A stretch of DNA of 64,000 nt from Nymphaea colorata (lineage: Eukaryota; Streptophyta; Magnoliopsida; Nymphaeales; Nymphaeaceae). This document shows positions 12,424 through 24,850 of this stretch, one piece after another. The stretch spans positions 6,583,503 through 6,647,502 of the forward strand of contig NC_045143.1 of assembly GCF_008831285.2 (NCBI RefSeq). Reading direction: 5' to 3'. Numbering within the stretch: the stretch's first letter is position 1; every line of letters starts with the position of its first letter. A program made the translations under genes and the position numbers. The notes under the pieces are model-generated. The model made no database searches. It was not told the origin of the DNA and saw only the letters and a list, made by a program, of their open reading frames with translations.

Positions 12424-12833
12424 TAGGTAGAGATGTCAATTGATATTGGATTTGAATTGGGTATATCTTTAATCGTATATTCAAATTCAAATACGAAATC
12501 GAATACGAATAAAGAAAAATTATATCTAGATCTGAATCGGAAATCTTATTTCACAATGCGAATCCAATTTGAATTCGATTTTTACATTCATATCTGAATT
12601 CAAATATGATTTTTGAACGGAATTTGACTGATTTTTAAAATCTAAGAGCATTAGATATAAGACATTTGTTTAAAAATGAATCCAATCAAGTATTTATGTA
12701 TATCCGAATCTGATCGAATGTTATTTCTTAAATCTGAATCCAATCCAATTTCTTAGTCGAACATTAAAGTTTCTTTCATATCCAATTTTTTGGAACAGAT
12801 CGGTCAGACAAATAGGATATATTGACATCCCTA
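12424..12833. mobile_element. AT-rich MITE-like element
   Basis: The ends are inverted: GAGATGTCAATTGATAT on the left and ATATATTGACATCCCTA on the right. The flanks are AATAATAA at 12416-12423 and again at 12833-12840, a possible 8-bp target duplication of hAT type, though this sequence is low complexity. The interior is ATTCGAAT-rich and non-coding. A related AT-rich interior (AAATATGATTTTT, GGATTCAAAT) recurs at ~20270-20630. Confidence 0.55.
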
Positions 12834-13762
12834 ATAATAACCAAAAGAACTCTCTCCGTCCCTTCCTGCCAAGAATGATGTTGAATCAGGTTAGTACACT
12901 CATAGGCATATATGAGTCTTTTTAAGTTCGGTCTAATCATGACCACCTTATGCATTATATTATATCTGGTTGTGGTACTTGATATTGTATGTCACCCAAG
13001 TCCAGACGCAGCCCAAGCTCTCAAATATTAAAAAAATTTGGAGGAAAGGAAGGGGGACCTCATACTCATAAATGGTAAAAGTAAACATTGGAACAGTGAT
13101 CATGACTCATGCACAACGTAATGTTTGTGTGTCGTCCAAAAATTCAAAAACTTCACGTCAGGGAGGACCTTCTTTGGGATTATGCGCCTAGGTGGGCCCC
13201 GAAAATAATTTTCCTAGTTGTTGAAAACGAAGGAAAACATATTTTAATTGCGTTATTCCCCATCATCTTCGTAAGGAACATTCCTCTAATTAGATAGTAC
13301 TTAGAAGATGTGATCAGCCAATAACTACGTACGCTTTTCATATGGTATTTTCTAAATGCGTATATAGAATCAGAAGTCAGAAGCGCTACATCGTGATATG
13401 ACGTAATTTGGATTGTTCAGAGGAGTTTCTCAAGCAACAGCAATTCCACGTCCTTGCTCAATTTAATCTGATTTTTCTACTTAGCCCAACATTAATTATT
13501 AACCATATTTTAGAAAAGTTGAGCTTCTTATTTCTGAAATTGCTTTTGTGTCCTTAAATCGGAACATATACAAAATTGCTCGCAACAACAAGCACCAAAG
13601 CTGATTAGAGGAGGAAGAAGAATCTGAATTTCACTTTGGATTTTGTACATCTAGAATCCGAGTTTGATTTTGATGATTGGATTTACCATATGTCATCATA
13701 TGTTCATTTATGTTGTCCCAGTTATCAGTTTGATTTTCATTTGTAGACAACAAACAGTGACA

Positions 13763-13820
13763 AACACTACTCTTGAGTTAAAGAGTAATCTAACACTACT
13801 CTTGAGTTAAAGAGTAATCT
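13763..13820. repeat. 29-bp perfect tandem duplication
   Basis: Two identical copies, 13763-13791 and 13792-13820, each containing the partly palindromic core ACTCTTGAGTTAAAGAGT. Confidence 0.9.
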
Positions 13821-15112
13821 TAAGTTTAGTACCTAGATCCCAAAGTACCTTTGGGCCCTAGGGACAAGAGCTTCATCCTCTTCGTAGTATCTTCCTCCTT
13901 CTCCCCTCCTGGGGTGTTTGATTGCCTCAGATTTTAGTTCCACATATGGAATTTGAGGAGACAAGACCCATCTTAAATTTATGGTTATGTGGAAATAGAG
14001 ATTTTCAAACCGTGGCTTGGGATCATTTATCAAGCCACGTATGTATGGAGGTGATCAAGTCAGGAGGGAGGAGGATGTGGGGGTTTGAGATCCATCGCTT
14101 AAAAATGAACAGAATAGAAACTCTAGTTGTAATCCATGAATGCTCTTCAGATGAAGTTTTTGTGCGCTATGGCTTCTTGTGTCAAATGCATGGACGAAAT
14201 CTACTATAAGGCGAGAGTATCATAGCGAAATGGTATATTCCATCTTTCAACTTTTCAATGGTGTCACGATTTTGGGTCCCCAGCACTTTAAAAAGCACAT
14301 GATATTGTTCCACGCACGTTAAAAAGTACATAAAACCGAATGGCTTGTAAAAATGACTGTCTCTGTCTCTACCTTCCTCTTTTCTGTAACTCTTTCTTAA
14401 ACGCCTGGGAGTTTCTTAGATACGAACATGGACTAGATCACCAGTTGAACTTTCGACAGTTTAATCTTTTGAATCTTGATCTTAGCGATAGTACTACTAC
14501 TGCTAGTTGTTCCAATGGTTATGAATGAAACTATCTCTAAAGAACTATTTAGCAATGAAAACAGTACCAAACTGTTTAATCAATCAACCTCAAGGATTGA
14601 GATAAATTCATGCATTCTTATAATGTAGTGGTCTACTGTTCTCATTGTCAAACAACCCCAAAAAGTTGCAACAAACTCGAAAACAAATGTTAAATTTGAG
14701 GATGGTGAGGAACCATATTAACGAAGAAGGGAGGGGGAAGTAATTAGTTTACATACAGAACCGGAACCGGCCCTATATGCAGTCTATTAACATATCACCA
14801 GCAAGCACACCTTGCGAGCGTGGCAGCCTTTATAGCACTGTGGGCCACAAAAGCCTTACCTTCACAAAAACTTAATACCATAAATATAATGCATGCCCAG
14901 AAACCTAAGAATGCAAAAAGAATCACGTGGCATAGATGGTTTGACCCCTGCTGGATATTAGCATGAATCAGTCTCATGAAGAATGACTTATACAGTTTAT
15001 CCTAATGAACAGTGTTAACGATTTCGGCTCATTTCCTCAAAGTAGTCCCCTTCGAGCCCCACCTCGCTGCCTCTCGTCCTCCCGTTCCGTTTCTTCCTCC
15101 ACTTCCAAATTG

Positions 15113-15476
15113 GGCTTGGCCCCTTGTTTTGGTAGATCCCAACTTGCCTCTTAGCTGCTTCACTTTCAAGCTCGAAAATGCTAAGGACTAAGACAACTTT
15201 ATAACTCTCTTTATAAACTCTTAAAAGATCTTTCACAGTTCAACTGGGTTTGGCCCTTGGTCTGCTAGATCCCAACTCGCCCCTTAGCAGTTTCAATTTC
15301 AAGCTCAAAAATGCTAAGAACTAAGACAACTTTGCAGCTCTCTTTATAAGAAGGTATTAGTCTCGAGAAGACCAACCTATCCCGTAGTAGCCTTAGTTTC
15401 AGCCCCAAAACAAGTAAGAGCCAAGATAACCAATCACCTAAGAGCTCAATTTATACGCTATTGAAAATCTTTCACA
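15113..15476. repeat. Threefold imperfect tandem repeat, ~110-130 bp unit
   Basis: Units at about 15113-15243, 15245-15353 and 15367-15476 share the blocks TAGATCCCAACT, TCAAGCTC, AATGCTAAG and CAACTTT. The third copy is more diverged. No coding function is apparent. Confidence 0.65.
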
Positions 15477-18020
15477 ATATTCAATATAAAACTGAACTTT
15501 TCAGTGTTATAAATAAGCCACCCCTTCTCTCTCTTTCACGCTAATACAAGATCCTCAGTCCCCAAAACGCCCAAACGATGGGGAGCAATTTTTTCCCTAT
15601 AAAATCTAATGTGTCTTCATCTTCAAACGATGGGTATCTTGGATTCAGAATAAGTAGGTGTCCCCATATACTTGCGATGTATCGAGTGGAGAACTTTAAA
15701 AAATCCAAAGGAGTGAATCAAAATTATCTGCTTTGAATGAAACTTGCTACCAATATATATTATTATTGCCAAGAAGATATAACTTCGATTCAATGGAATG
15801 AACTTCATATTTGAAATTACCAGTTGACTAAATTTCCAGAATATTACTTGGTAATACCAAGTCCTATGTTGGAAGCAAAAGATGTTGTTTGATTAGACCA
15901 CAAATTACAAATGTCTGAAAAAGCTATATTGGTATTTCGCTAGGTTGAAAATCAAATTGGGTACTGAAGATCCAAAATACCCTTAAGCTTTTGTGTTAAA
16001 CTTGGAGAACAAATCCACGACTTATAGTTTTGCGCTGAAGTGGTATTGACCAGCCTCAACAGTAAGGGCATCCCAGATCGTGTAAACAATCAAACACACC
16101 CTTGATAACTTTGCAAATTAACCAAGAGCAAGTAGTTTCGCTTTATCTTAGAATCTTGTTTTCGTTAATAACACTTACACAAACATGTTAGAAAAAGGTA
16201 CCGTGTTATTTGCGTTCGTGCAAAGATGATTGCCCAAAAACTAAACCATCATGAGCAACACACCATTACACATGATTTATAAAGATAATTACAAAATAGG
16301 TAAAAGAAAATGTCCCGCAGCGAGGATCAGCCAGTGTGAAATGTAAACAGCGTAAACGTTAACAACGTCAAAATAAAATTCTAGAAATTTTCATATTAAG
16401 AAGCAATACAAGCACATTTAAAATGAATATGGTCCATAACAAATGAAGTGACAAGAACTACCAACAAGTAGGTACACTCAAAGATGTACCAATAAGTGCC
16501 TTTAAACAGATACATAATGGTATATATACATAGCTGAAAAACAATGCGAAAGAGAAAAAGCAAGAATCAGAAAGTAGAACCACCAAAAATCCCCAAATGG
16601 ATAAAATGGAAAATCAAAAATCCGGAAATGGTCAAACACCCAAATAGAAAAGGCTAAATAAACAAAGAATCCCCAAATCAAAAAGAGACGAAGAAGTTGG
16701 AGAAAAAAAAAAAAAAAGCTTACACAGGAGATTTTGCACCCGTTAATGAATTTTCACGATCTCCACAAGCAGATTGAGTTCCTCAAAGGGATTACGTGCC
16801 CAATTTCAACAAAAAGGAAGCTGAGATTCATGCTAGGAGATCTCAAGAGAAAGGGAGGGCTCCATAATTCATGTTTGCAAATTTAGAAGCATGACGTGGG
16901 AAATAATTATGCCTCCTGTATGCATGTATGTTCGATTTTGTTAATTAACGTATGCTATATTAATCTCTGTTGTGAGTAGTATATGCCTACCTCGTAAGTT
17001 ATTAAGTTCTGTAATGATGGTAACAAAATTACATATTTACAAATAGTGGGGCACAGAGGCAAGATCGACTGCCTCTGCCTGATTGCTTAAGGCAGCAGAA
17101 TATTCTCTGCTTGGTCGGTGAAAGAAAGAAAGAAGAATAAAAAGACACAAAACTCGTCTTGATTCGCCGTTCACCGGGAAGACTCCGGTCCTCCATAGTC
17201 GCAATATCACGTCCAATAAAACAAAAAAGAGAAAAAAGGAGAAAGAGGGAGAGAGAACGGCGCAGGTTGCTAAGGCTGCGTAGCCTCTCTCTTGCTCGAC
17301 AGGAAGCCTCTTGTTCGCCTGCGTTTAAAAAAAAAAAAAATAAAAATTCAGAATGGCCCCTTCGGTTTCCTGCGTTTTTTAGGAAGCTCATATTGAAAAA
17401 ACGTTTATCTTACCCTGCTTTTCTCAAAAATATTTACAGAGAGATGTTCATTGACGTCCTTTGATTCTGTGTGGTCTCCATAACACCATCCACAGGTAAC
17501 GCCTCGAAACTAGTTACTATCAAACTTTCCCCATTTCTTTGAAAAGAAAAATGATTTGGTAGACGTCATTGTTTAAGATGATTGAGAAGTGAATTAAAAA
17601 AAAAAAAGCCATGGTCGAGCAAGTTGTCCTGTCCAACTTACATTTCCTCAACTTTCCCTAACGCAAACATGCCGGAAGATGGCTTCCTACCCTTCTATTG
17701 CTCTAAAGAATAACAACATATAAAAACAAAGAAACAGAGTACCCTCAATAAAGCGTGTGCATCAGGCTAAAGGGTCTCAATTTTCCCGGAAAGAATTCCA
17801 AACAAGAAAAGATCTATAGAGAGAAACAAAGAGAATACGTATAGTTTGTACTGCAAGGCTAGTATTCCAGAAGAATATTTTATCAACATTTGAGAACCAA
17901 CAAGACCTACCTGTCCCCTCTTTCATATATATGAAGCCAAACTGCCTTTCTCAGCAATTTATGTCATTCAAAAGGACCTCCATAGCCATAGTTGTGGGCA
18001 CCAATATGTAAATAGATTAA

Positions 18021-18278
18021 GGGGGGTTGTTGATAGCATGGGATTCAAGACCGTAGGATTTGAGAAGCATAGATTTAAGATCTAATTCTCTCTCTTTCGA
18101 TTTTAAATCCGTATTTCCTCAATGTAAATAAGTAAAATAAGGATATGAAGTGTAGATTTTAGGTTTAACCTAAGGTTTGATGAACTATGGACTTTATCAT
18201 AGATCTTTCACCATGTCATATTAAGTCAAATCCACATCAGATCCAAGAATTTGAAATCTAGAGTAAGCAAACACCTCC
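18021..18278. mobile_element. Tourist-like (PIF/Harbinger) MITE
   Basis: The left end is GGGGGGTTGTTGATAG and the right end reverse-complements to GGAGGTGTTTGCTTAC, matching the general Tourist terminal pattern. TAA trinucleotides flank it exactly (18018-18020 and 18279-18281), the target duplication expected for this superfamily. It is 258 bp and non-coding. Confidence 0.75.
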
Positions 18279-19792
18279 TAAAGGTAAAAGGTAGAATCTA
18301 AGCTGATTGGATTGGACCTGGAGAGGCTTACAACCAATCATGTTATCCTTAGATATAAAGGGTCTTAGAGGATGTAAGCTCTTACGACTGGTAATAAAAG
18401 CTTTTTCTCTTGATTTGAGGGTTTACCCCTCATTGGATTAGGGTTAGGGCGCTGTTGAGTGTTTCTTTTTGTCTCATTCCTCCTTTGTAGGTAAAACAAG
18501 TGGGTCGCTGCTACCATTTGGTTTCGAAGTTGGGAATGGTGGAGGAGAACTAGGGTGACTTCGGTTATAAATTAGCAAAAATCGAGCATAAGATGCAGAT
18601 TCTTTGGATGAAGTAACAGAAGCTCAAAGTATTGCTCGACGAAATGATTAAAAAGGTTCGAGATCAAACAGAGAATGCACTCCCGTTTTGAGGGTGTTTG
18701 TTGTCACTTGATCTTTCTCTGCTAAGCAGCGACCCATTCTTTTCTGTATATGTCATTTTGTTGGTCTTAACAAGCTGCAAAAAAATGCCTACGCAATTTT
18801 GCAAGATGAAAGAAGAAGCTCCACGAGAAGGACCAAATCCCAAACTTATCATTCTGAGAAGGGTAAAAATCGATAGTAATCTTTACTATATACAAACAAT
18901 ATCTGCACTACTCCAATGCAGCAAACCAGTGTTTTTAAATATTACAGTGACCAGCTAGCCCACCAGCTTTGGATGCATACAGAAGAAACACTCTCTGATT
19001 CGGGAGTATGAAATGGTCGGTCGGAATGGAAGCATTTTTCAATCCACGATGACATCAACCACCATTATTTTGCCAACTGGCGGCGGATTGGCTTGCTTTA
19101 GCAAGAGGGACAAGAGCCTGCTTGACTTTAAGATGCCAAGGAAGCTTTATTTTTCTGCCGGAAAGCGATGATCTATTTTAGCAACAGAAGCTAGGCCTTA
19201 CGTGGGTCTACCTCCATTGATGTCTGGCAGAACGGAAGGGGAGAGAGGTACTACGGCGAAGGAAGGGACAACGGGAGTCTCATCTCGAAGAACAAATTTG
19301 AAGTTGAATAGCCTGCAGGTGTCATAAATTAAGACGATGAGCAAGGAAAGCAAAAACAAAAGGACAAAAGAGCGGTCAGATGCCAAAAGGAATATGGGCT
19401 TACGTACCTCTGTCCTGTATCTGAAGAAAAAATTTCCAGTCTGTATCTTAAAATCCTTCCTTTTATCAAATATTTAAGAGAAGTGTCGGTATCAGGTTGG
19501 GGAAACATGAACTGACAAGACCAATATGAAAAAGAAAGCTCCAGAAAGCTACTTTATCAAATATTTAAGAGAAGTGTCGGCATTATAAAATTATTTGAGA
19601 TTGATCTACCCTTCTTTTCTTGAGGATCCCCATTGGACATTGAAACTTTAATAATCGAATAAATGTTTCTGTAAATTCTGCTTCTTTGATTTACTCCTGA
19701 ACAATAGGGCCCTCTTGAAGAGGGCTTTGGGGTCTTTGCTAATAGCGTGACTTTTCCTAATGCAATTCTGATTGTAATTGCTGTAGTTTGAG

Positions 19793-19852
19793 GAACTGGA
19801 GTTTTCACGAGATTTTGTTGGTGAACTAGAGTTTCCACGAGATTTTGTTGGT
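19793..19852. repeat. 30-bp tandem duplication
   Basis: Copies at 19793-19822 and 19823-19852 differ at two positions (GAACTGGAGTTTTCACG vs GAACTAGAGTTTCCACG). The surrounding minus-strand frame is open for ~90 codons but shows no known domain. Confidence 0.85.
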
Positions 19853-20924
19853 GTTCCGTGTACCCATCGAAGGCCATGGGGAGATACCGTGAGTGATCCA
19901 TGGATCTCCGATCGGGAAACCGTATCCAAGCTCCGTGGCTAGTCTGTGCCTTACCTTGGCTAATCTCTCTGAACTCACGTCACTACCGGTTTTAATCAAA
20001 TTAATGACAATGGAACATCATTTCTGCTTTCATGAGAATGAAATACACTTTCGACTTGAAAACTCCCCATTTACAACTGCAAGATATTTAACGTCAAGTT
20101 GACGATTTTAACATGGCGGTTTTTATTTGCAGATATAAGATTAAGGTTAAAAGGTTGATCATCAAATACAGTTTTCTTCGAAAGGAAAATTTCTCTTGGT
20201 GTAGCAGGGGGAGTTTTTAAGCCTCCACACACACACATACACACGCATGTCCGACCGAACCATTCTGAAATTAAAAATCAAATATGATTTTTTTTTTAAT
20301 TTTGATCAAAAAATCAGAATTCAAATTTAAGAAATGACATCTGACCATATTCAAATTTGGATATACATAAATATTCAATCAGAGTTGCATACGAATTAGG
20401 GAGAGATTTATTTTTAAATAAATATTATATATCAAATGCTCTTACACTTTGAAAATTAGCGAAATTTGGTTCAAAATATGGATTCAAATTGTGAAATTGA
20501 TTTTGGATTCATATTTGAATATGATTTTTTTTGTTTATATTTGAATTAAAATTCCAATATAAATATGTGAATATAAAAAAAGTGGATACAATTGTGGGTA
20601 TATCGGATTCAAATATGATGTGTTGACAACTCCCCACGCATACACACACAAAGCTTGCGGTAAGTATCAATTGGCATTACTTCAAGTATTCCAAAACGTC
20701 GTGAAATTATTTAGCGAATAAAAGTGCAAGAGTAAACGACGGAAATACCCGAAAACAAATCTGCATCACTGGTTTACCTTTCTAAAGAGGTGAACGGAAG
20801 AGACAATACAAATTTGATCATGTGCACATATGCGACCAATCTTAGTTCAGCAAGTGTCCAACAGCCCTATCTGATCCGGTTAATTAGCCACACGTCCCTC
20901 TCTCTTTCCCTCTCCCTCCTCCTT

Positions 20925-20930
20925 ATAAAT
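20925..20930 (+). promoter_or_regulatory. TATA box of the cysteine-rich peptide gene
   Basis: TATAAA follows a pure pyrimidine tract (CTCTCTTTCCCTCTCCCTCC), the usual plant Y-patch arrangement. It lies 84 bp upstream of the ATG at 21009, which leaves room for a leader of about 50 nt. Confidence 0.65.
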
Positions 20931-21008
20931 CAGGGTGGGCCGAAGGGCAGGGAGCACAACTTCCTTGGGTAGATATCGCTGAAGAGTTGTTCCAGGCAAT
21001 CAAGCAAG

Positions 21009-21781
21009 ATGGGCTTCAAAGGATTTTCATTTTTCATGCTTTTTTTCAGTCTGGTCTTACTCTCCCGCTCTCGAATCCATGCCTTCGAGGAATTTGTTCA
21101 TGAGAAAAGTATGCATGAGATTGTCTTGCCTCAAACTCCTCTTAAGACTGTTCAATTTTCCATTTTCAAGTTACATAAAAGCGTTCCAAGCGTCTTAAAG
21201 GCCATCGTTCAAACGGTGGGGAGGAGGTGCCTGTACGCAGTTTGATACCGATGAAGCTATGGACCCTTTCACATGAAGAAAGGAGAGGGCTTCAGCTTTT
21301 ATTTGGGCAGAAAGTAACATAAAAGCTTTTTGTGTGTGTATATATATATATGTATATGTGTGTGTGTGTCATAGAGAAAGAGAGAGAAGGCAAAACAACT
21401 GGTTTCATGCATGAAGTTCTTTGAAACATGTTATTTGGTTTAAAAGGTGTGTTGATGGAGTTCGAGTTTCGTGAGCCTAAATGAGTGGGGGGGACGTCAC
21501 AGTACTCGACCAATTTAGACCGATCTTTTACTGACACTCTTCAATTTGCTTTTTCACCTGCACGCAAAACAAATCTAAAAGTGGCCGGTGCCGGTGGCCG
21601 TGCTAATTCTCATATACCGGCGGGTGCGGAAGTGGAAATAACTCAGAATCTGCTGGTGTGCAAGCCGGGGTGGACGCGGTGCGGCCCGAACTGCTGCTAC
21701 CGGAACTGCCGACGCCGGTGTGGCATACAGTGCTGCTCCGAGGAGGAGTATGCCAAGGCCAACAACCTACCCCACAACTGA
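21009..21781 (+). CDS. Small secreted cysteine-rich peptide, probably two exons
   Basis: The first exon starts at ATG 21009 and encodes a strong signal peptide (MGFKGFSFFMLFFSLVLLSR..., cleavage near HAF) followed by a proregion. That frame stops at 21245. A second coding block, open to the stop at 21781, ends in a compact domain with eight cysteines (C-x6-C-x3-CC-x3-C-x3-C-x3-CC, starting CKPGWTRCGPNCC). Between them is a TG/TA-rich non-coding stretch typical of an intron. The donor is unresolved (candidates near 21113 and 21220), as is the acceptor (candidates near 21499, 21583 and 21642). A TATA box upstream and AATAAA signals downstream support a real gene. The cysteine spacing matches no family I can name with confidence. 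It could be antimicrobial or signalling, which is inference only. Confidence 0.65.
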
Positions 21782-21978
21782 GCCGTTCTGATAGTCCCTC
21801 TCCCTCGCTTCTGCTGCAACTGCCCATGTAGAAACTAATGGCATGTTGCTTGGTCTGTCTTTGTCAGTGTCTAAGGCAGATATGTATCTGAATGAGCGGC
21901 TGCTTGCGAGGGCCTTGCTGCTAGTACTAGCTAGTTTCCCTGGGAAGCGTCTTTCCCTCAGTTTCTGCACCTTACTGT

Positions 21979-21996
21979 AATAAACGTGATAATAAA
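21979..21996 (+). terminator. Poly(A) signals of the cysteine-rich peptide gene
   Basis: Two AATAAA hexamers (21979-21984 and 21991-21996) lie ~200 bp after the stop codon at 21781, a normal 3' UTR length. Confidence 0.55.
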
Positions 21997-22579
21997 TGAT
22001 AACGAAGGTTTTGTGATACAAGATGACGATTAGCAGAGTCTCACTGGTGTCTATAAAAAGTTCTTTACAAATGTGGGGACTCCATATATCTTTGTCACTG
22101 TTGCATTGTTTTGTTCTACCTTCCAATGCAAGGCTGCTGGGAGTTGGGTCCCATCCCATCTTACTTTAAAAATGAAAGAATATACAGCTATCTAAAGGGC
22201 GAAAAAAAAAAAAAAGGAAAATAGAATGCAAAAATGACACCATAGAAGCCTGTGTTTGGGACCAATGGATCCCAATTAGCCTCGGTACTGAACTTTTCTC
22301 TATCTTCACTCAACTATCTCACCGGAGTAGCATAGTCTGCCACACTGCAAAATTTCTTCTTCGGTTGCTACTGTTGAAGTAAAATTTTTTCGATGTATTT
22401 TTTTTTTCCAATTAGTTGGGGTGGGGCCCACTAATTTTTTTTTTTTGTGCCTTTCACATTGGGGGACCATTTGGCTTTGTGATCTTTGATAAAAACTAAA
22501 CAGAGAGTTTCAAATTAAGTTATGCCATTCAACTTGTTAATGTTATATTGACCAAGCTTGAATAACGCTGCTGAACCCC

Positions 22580-22930
22580 TCAAGCAGCTTGCGAATCTTC
22601 GACTCAAGACTGTACGATTGGTCGGAAATTTCTATTTAGCCTAGAGTGACATTAGCGTCATCTTTTTTAGCAATTTTAGATGGGCATTATTCGCTTTAGA
22701 AAATAACATTGTGGCAAATGCATCCACGATTATTTGGAGTTTATAGATATTATCATGTCTTAACGACAAATAGAACTTCCTTTGCTCATTCTAATGCAAC
22801 AACATCCTGCCATTCTTGCTCTTAATTTAGGATAAGAATCCATAATGATTTGGTGTATAAGCTTTTTGGCGTCATTTAATCTAACTACAACTATCTTCAT
22901 TTTCATATGTACCAACTCAAGTCAATTATA
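22580..22930 (-). mobile_element. Copia gag relic
   Basis: On the minus strand this resembles the gag N-terminal region of the Copia at 4364-4693. Shared blocks are AAATGATG.../CTCGAGAAAATA-like, 'GCAAATGCATCCACGATTATTTGGAGT' versus 'GCGAAAGCATCCCATG..TTTTGGAGT', and the run encoding ...SKANNAHL-type residues. Frames are broken throughout. No LTR is visible nearby. Confidence 0.55.
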
Positions 22931-23161
22931 ACTGACCAACCAAAGCAATACATCTGCAGCAGTGGGATTAATATATTAAATGAGGTGGAACGCCATAAGA
23001 AAAATACAGTGGCACGCATTCACTACGATTGGAGTTGAAACCAGCATAAGGTTTGCAGATTATAAATGACTGCCTAAGTTGAGATAATACTTCACATACA
23101 GGCGACCCATAAGCAGTGGTTGATGAAAATCTTTCCCTACAATTTAAAAGACCATTGTACC

Positions 23162-23404
23162 AAATGCACCCTATGAAATCTAGTACATGTTATAAACACC
23201 CAGTAATGGAGCGAGGGGGCCCCATCTAACATCTCTCTGTATAAAGTCCCAGAATCCTAACTCTCTTACCAGTCGGCTACACCACGCCTCCTTCAATTGG
23301 AGAGAGTTAGGATTCTGGGACTTTATACAGAGAGATGTTAGATGGGGCCCCCCACTCCATTACTGGGTGTTTATAACATGTACTAGATTTCATAGGATGC
23401 ATTT
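23162..23404. repeat. Near-perfect inverted repeat, 105-bp arms, 34-bp loop
   Basis: The left arm 23162-23266 (AAATGCACCCTATGAAATCT...) is the reverse complement of the right arm 23301-23404 with only a few mismatches. The loop reads TACCAGTCGGCTACACC... The arms contain TGTATAAAGTCCC. No clear target duplication was seen. It could be a foldback element, an inverted duplication of a repeat end, or a source of hairpin RNA. Confidence 0.9.
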
Positions 23405-24529
23405 TTTAGGGAAAAAAAAACTATTATTCAAAGAGTGAAATACCAAGTGGGGATTAGAGTAAAAAAGTAAAAAGCAATGTTGCTTGTAAAGACTCGACTG
23501 AGGAGGAGCAGCTTTTGAATTTGCTCTTAATCACGTCGGTGCAAATCAGCAAATGAATATGATCCGCTGAGTTTCATATTGTAACAACAAAGTCAGAGGT
23601 AAAAAAAAAAAAACTCAAAAGTGGATTCCCTTGCTTTTCATTTTTTTCGCCTTTTATTATGAAGGAGGATAATAAATATTCTATTCCACATGTTTATAGA
23701 GAGAACGGATTATATGTTAGGGCTTAACAGGAGAGCGTATTATGGTGACAGAAATGACAAAATTTAAAGTATACACAAATGATGAAAATATCCTGAGCCT
23801 AACATGCGAGCGCGTTATGGGAATAAAATTGACGAAAATACCTTTCATAGTGAATCGGTGGCCCTTTTAGAATTAAGTATGAACTAGGTGGTTATTTGCA
23901 ATTAGATAAATGTTAGGGAGGGCCCCTTTTGTACATTCGAGTGTGCCATAACCAGAATGCTCTTGTCTATCAAAAGGAAAAGACAAAGACATGAAAAGCG
24001 TAAAAGATGGAATCTTCAAAATGTCTTTTTTCTTTTTTTAATGGCTGAAATGCCCCAAATGTTTTTGGTGTATGTGGTGGAGCATTTTCATCTTTTTAGA
24101 AAACGGTCAATTTTTTGTATTTACTTTGATGACCTCCTATCTCTCGCCCCCCATTTTGTTCCCTTTCGCCTTTCCTCATATTCATTTTTTCTTCTTGCTA
24201 ATTGACCTCGTTTGGTTCTTCCACTATATCGCTCCAACCTATAGTGTCATTGCTTTTGCTTATCTTCTTTTTGCTGGTTACATCAATACATTTGACCACC
24301 TATAGTGCCTTAGCATTATTTTAATTAACCAGTGTTCAATCTGCAGCTGAGTTTCATGTTCACCTTTTACCTTATGTCTTTTCTTTTATAGTGTTCTTGC
24401 TGTACGACCTTCCTTTGTTCATAGCCTTTCAAACTCGCACTCCATTCACCTTCTTTTCTTCTATTGTCTTTCCCCCCACTTGCCCTTTTATTGGGTTGTA
24501 TTCGGAGACTGTGACTTATATCCTCTTAG

Positions 24530-24850
24530 TGGCACATTTGTAAGGAGCTCAACAGCAGAGTCTTCAGGGCCACATCTTCATCACCGGATTCTGAGGCACA
24601 CCTTGTGTAAGGGGATGTCCACCTTGCTATTCGGCTACGACATCGTCTTTCATTTGTTGAATGGGTAATTCTTCTGCTTTGTCTGCCCACTCTCTCCCTA
24701 CCCTTCTTATTCTGCTTTATTGCGCTGCTGTCTTGTATATTTCATTTTTTTTATTTTGTTTTTGTGATTTTTTCTTCTAACTAGGGGATTGCTTGTCCGA
24801 AAATTTAGTTATGCATTTTCATTTTATCGGCTCTCTCTATCTCTCCTTTG
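24530..24850 (+). repeat. Dispersed repeat copy, LINE-like 3' tail
   Basis: This stretch matches the minus strand of 39320-39610. Shared blocks are GGGGATGT, ATTCGGCTACGAC, TTGTATATTTC, CTTGTCC and CATTTTATCGGCTCTCTCT. In the 39-kb copy it follows a LINE-like C-terminal peptide, so I interpret it as a LINE 3' end. The rest of 22-26.4 kb holds no gene I can support. Confidence 0.6.

Larger units (their letters stand above)
12841..20900. other. Gene-poor intergenic stretch
   Basis: I see no supportable gene here. It holds the short tandem duplications at 13763-13820 and 19793-19852, a threefold ~120-bp imperfect repeat at 15113-15476, a Tourist-like MITE at 18021-18278 and the AT-rich tract at 20270-20630. 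Short open frames (for example 17029-17464) are low-complexity or lack any recognisable motif. Confidence 0.6.

Noticed and set aside
13909-16105. Possible 2.2-kb element with GGGGTGTTTGATTG and CAATCAAACACACCC ends
   Set aside because: The ends are inverted, but there is no matching target duplication and no internal coding sequence. The match is too short to support a call.
17029-17464. 120-aa minus and 101-aa plus frames
   Set aside because: Low-complexity purine/pyrimidine-rich sequence with overlapping frames, no domain, and no promoter arrangement.
18430-18560. Retrotransposon primer-site-like ACCATTTGGTTTCGAAG after an LTR-like stretch
   Set aside because: No matching second LTR or coding sequence was found nearby, and the motif is too loose.
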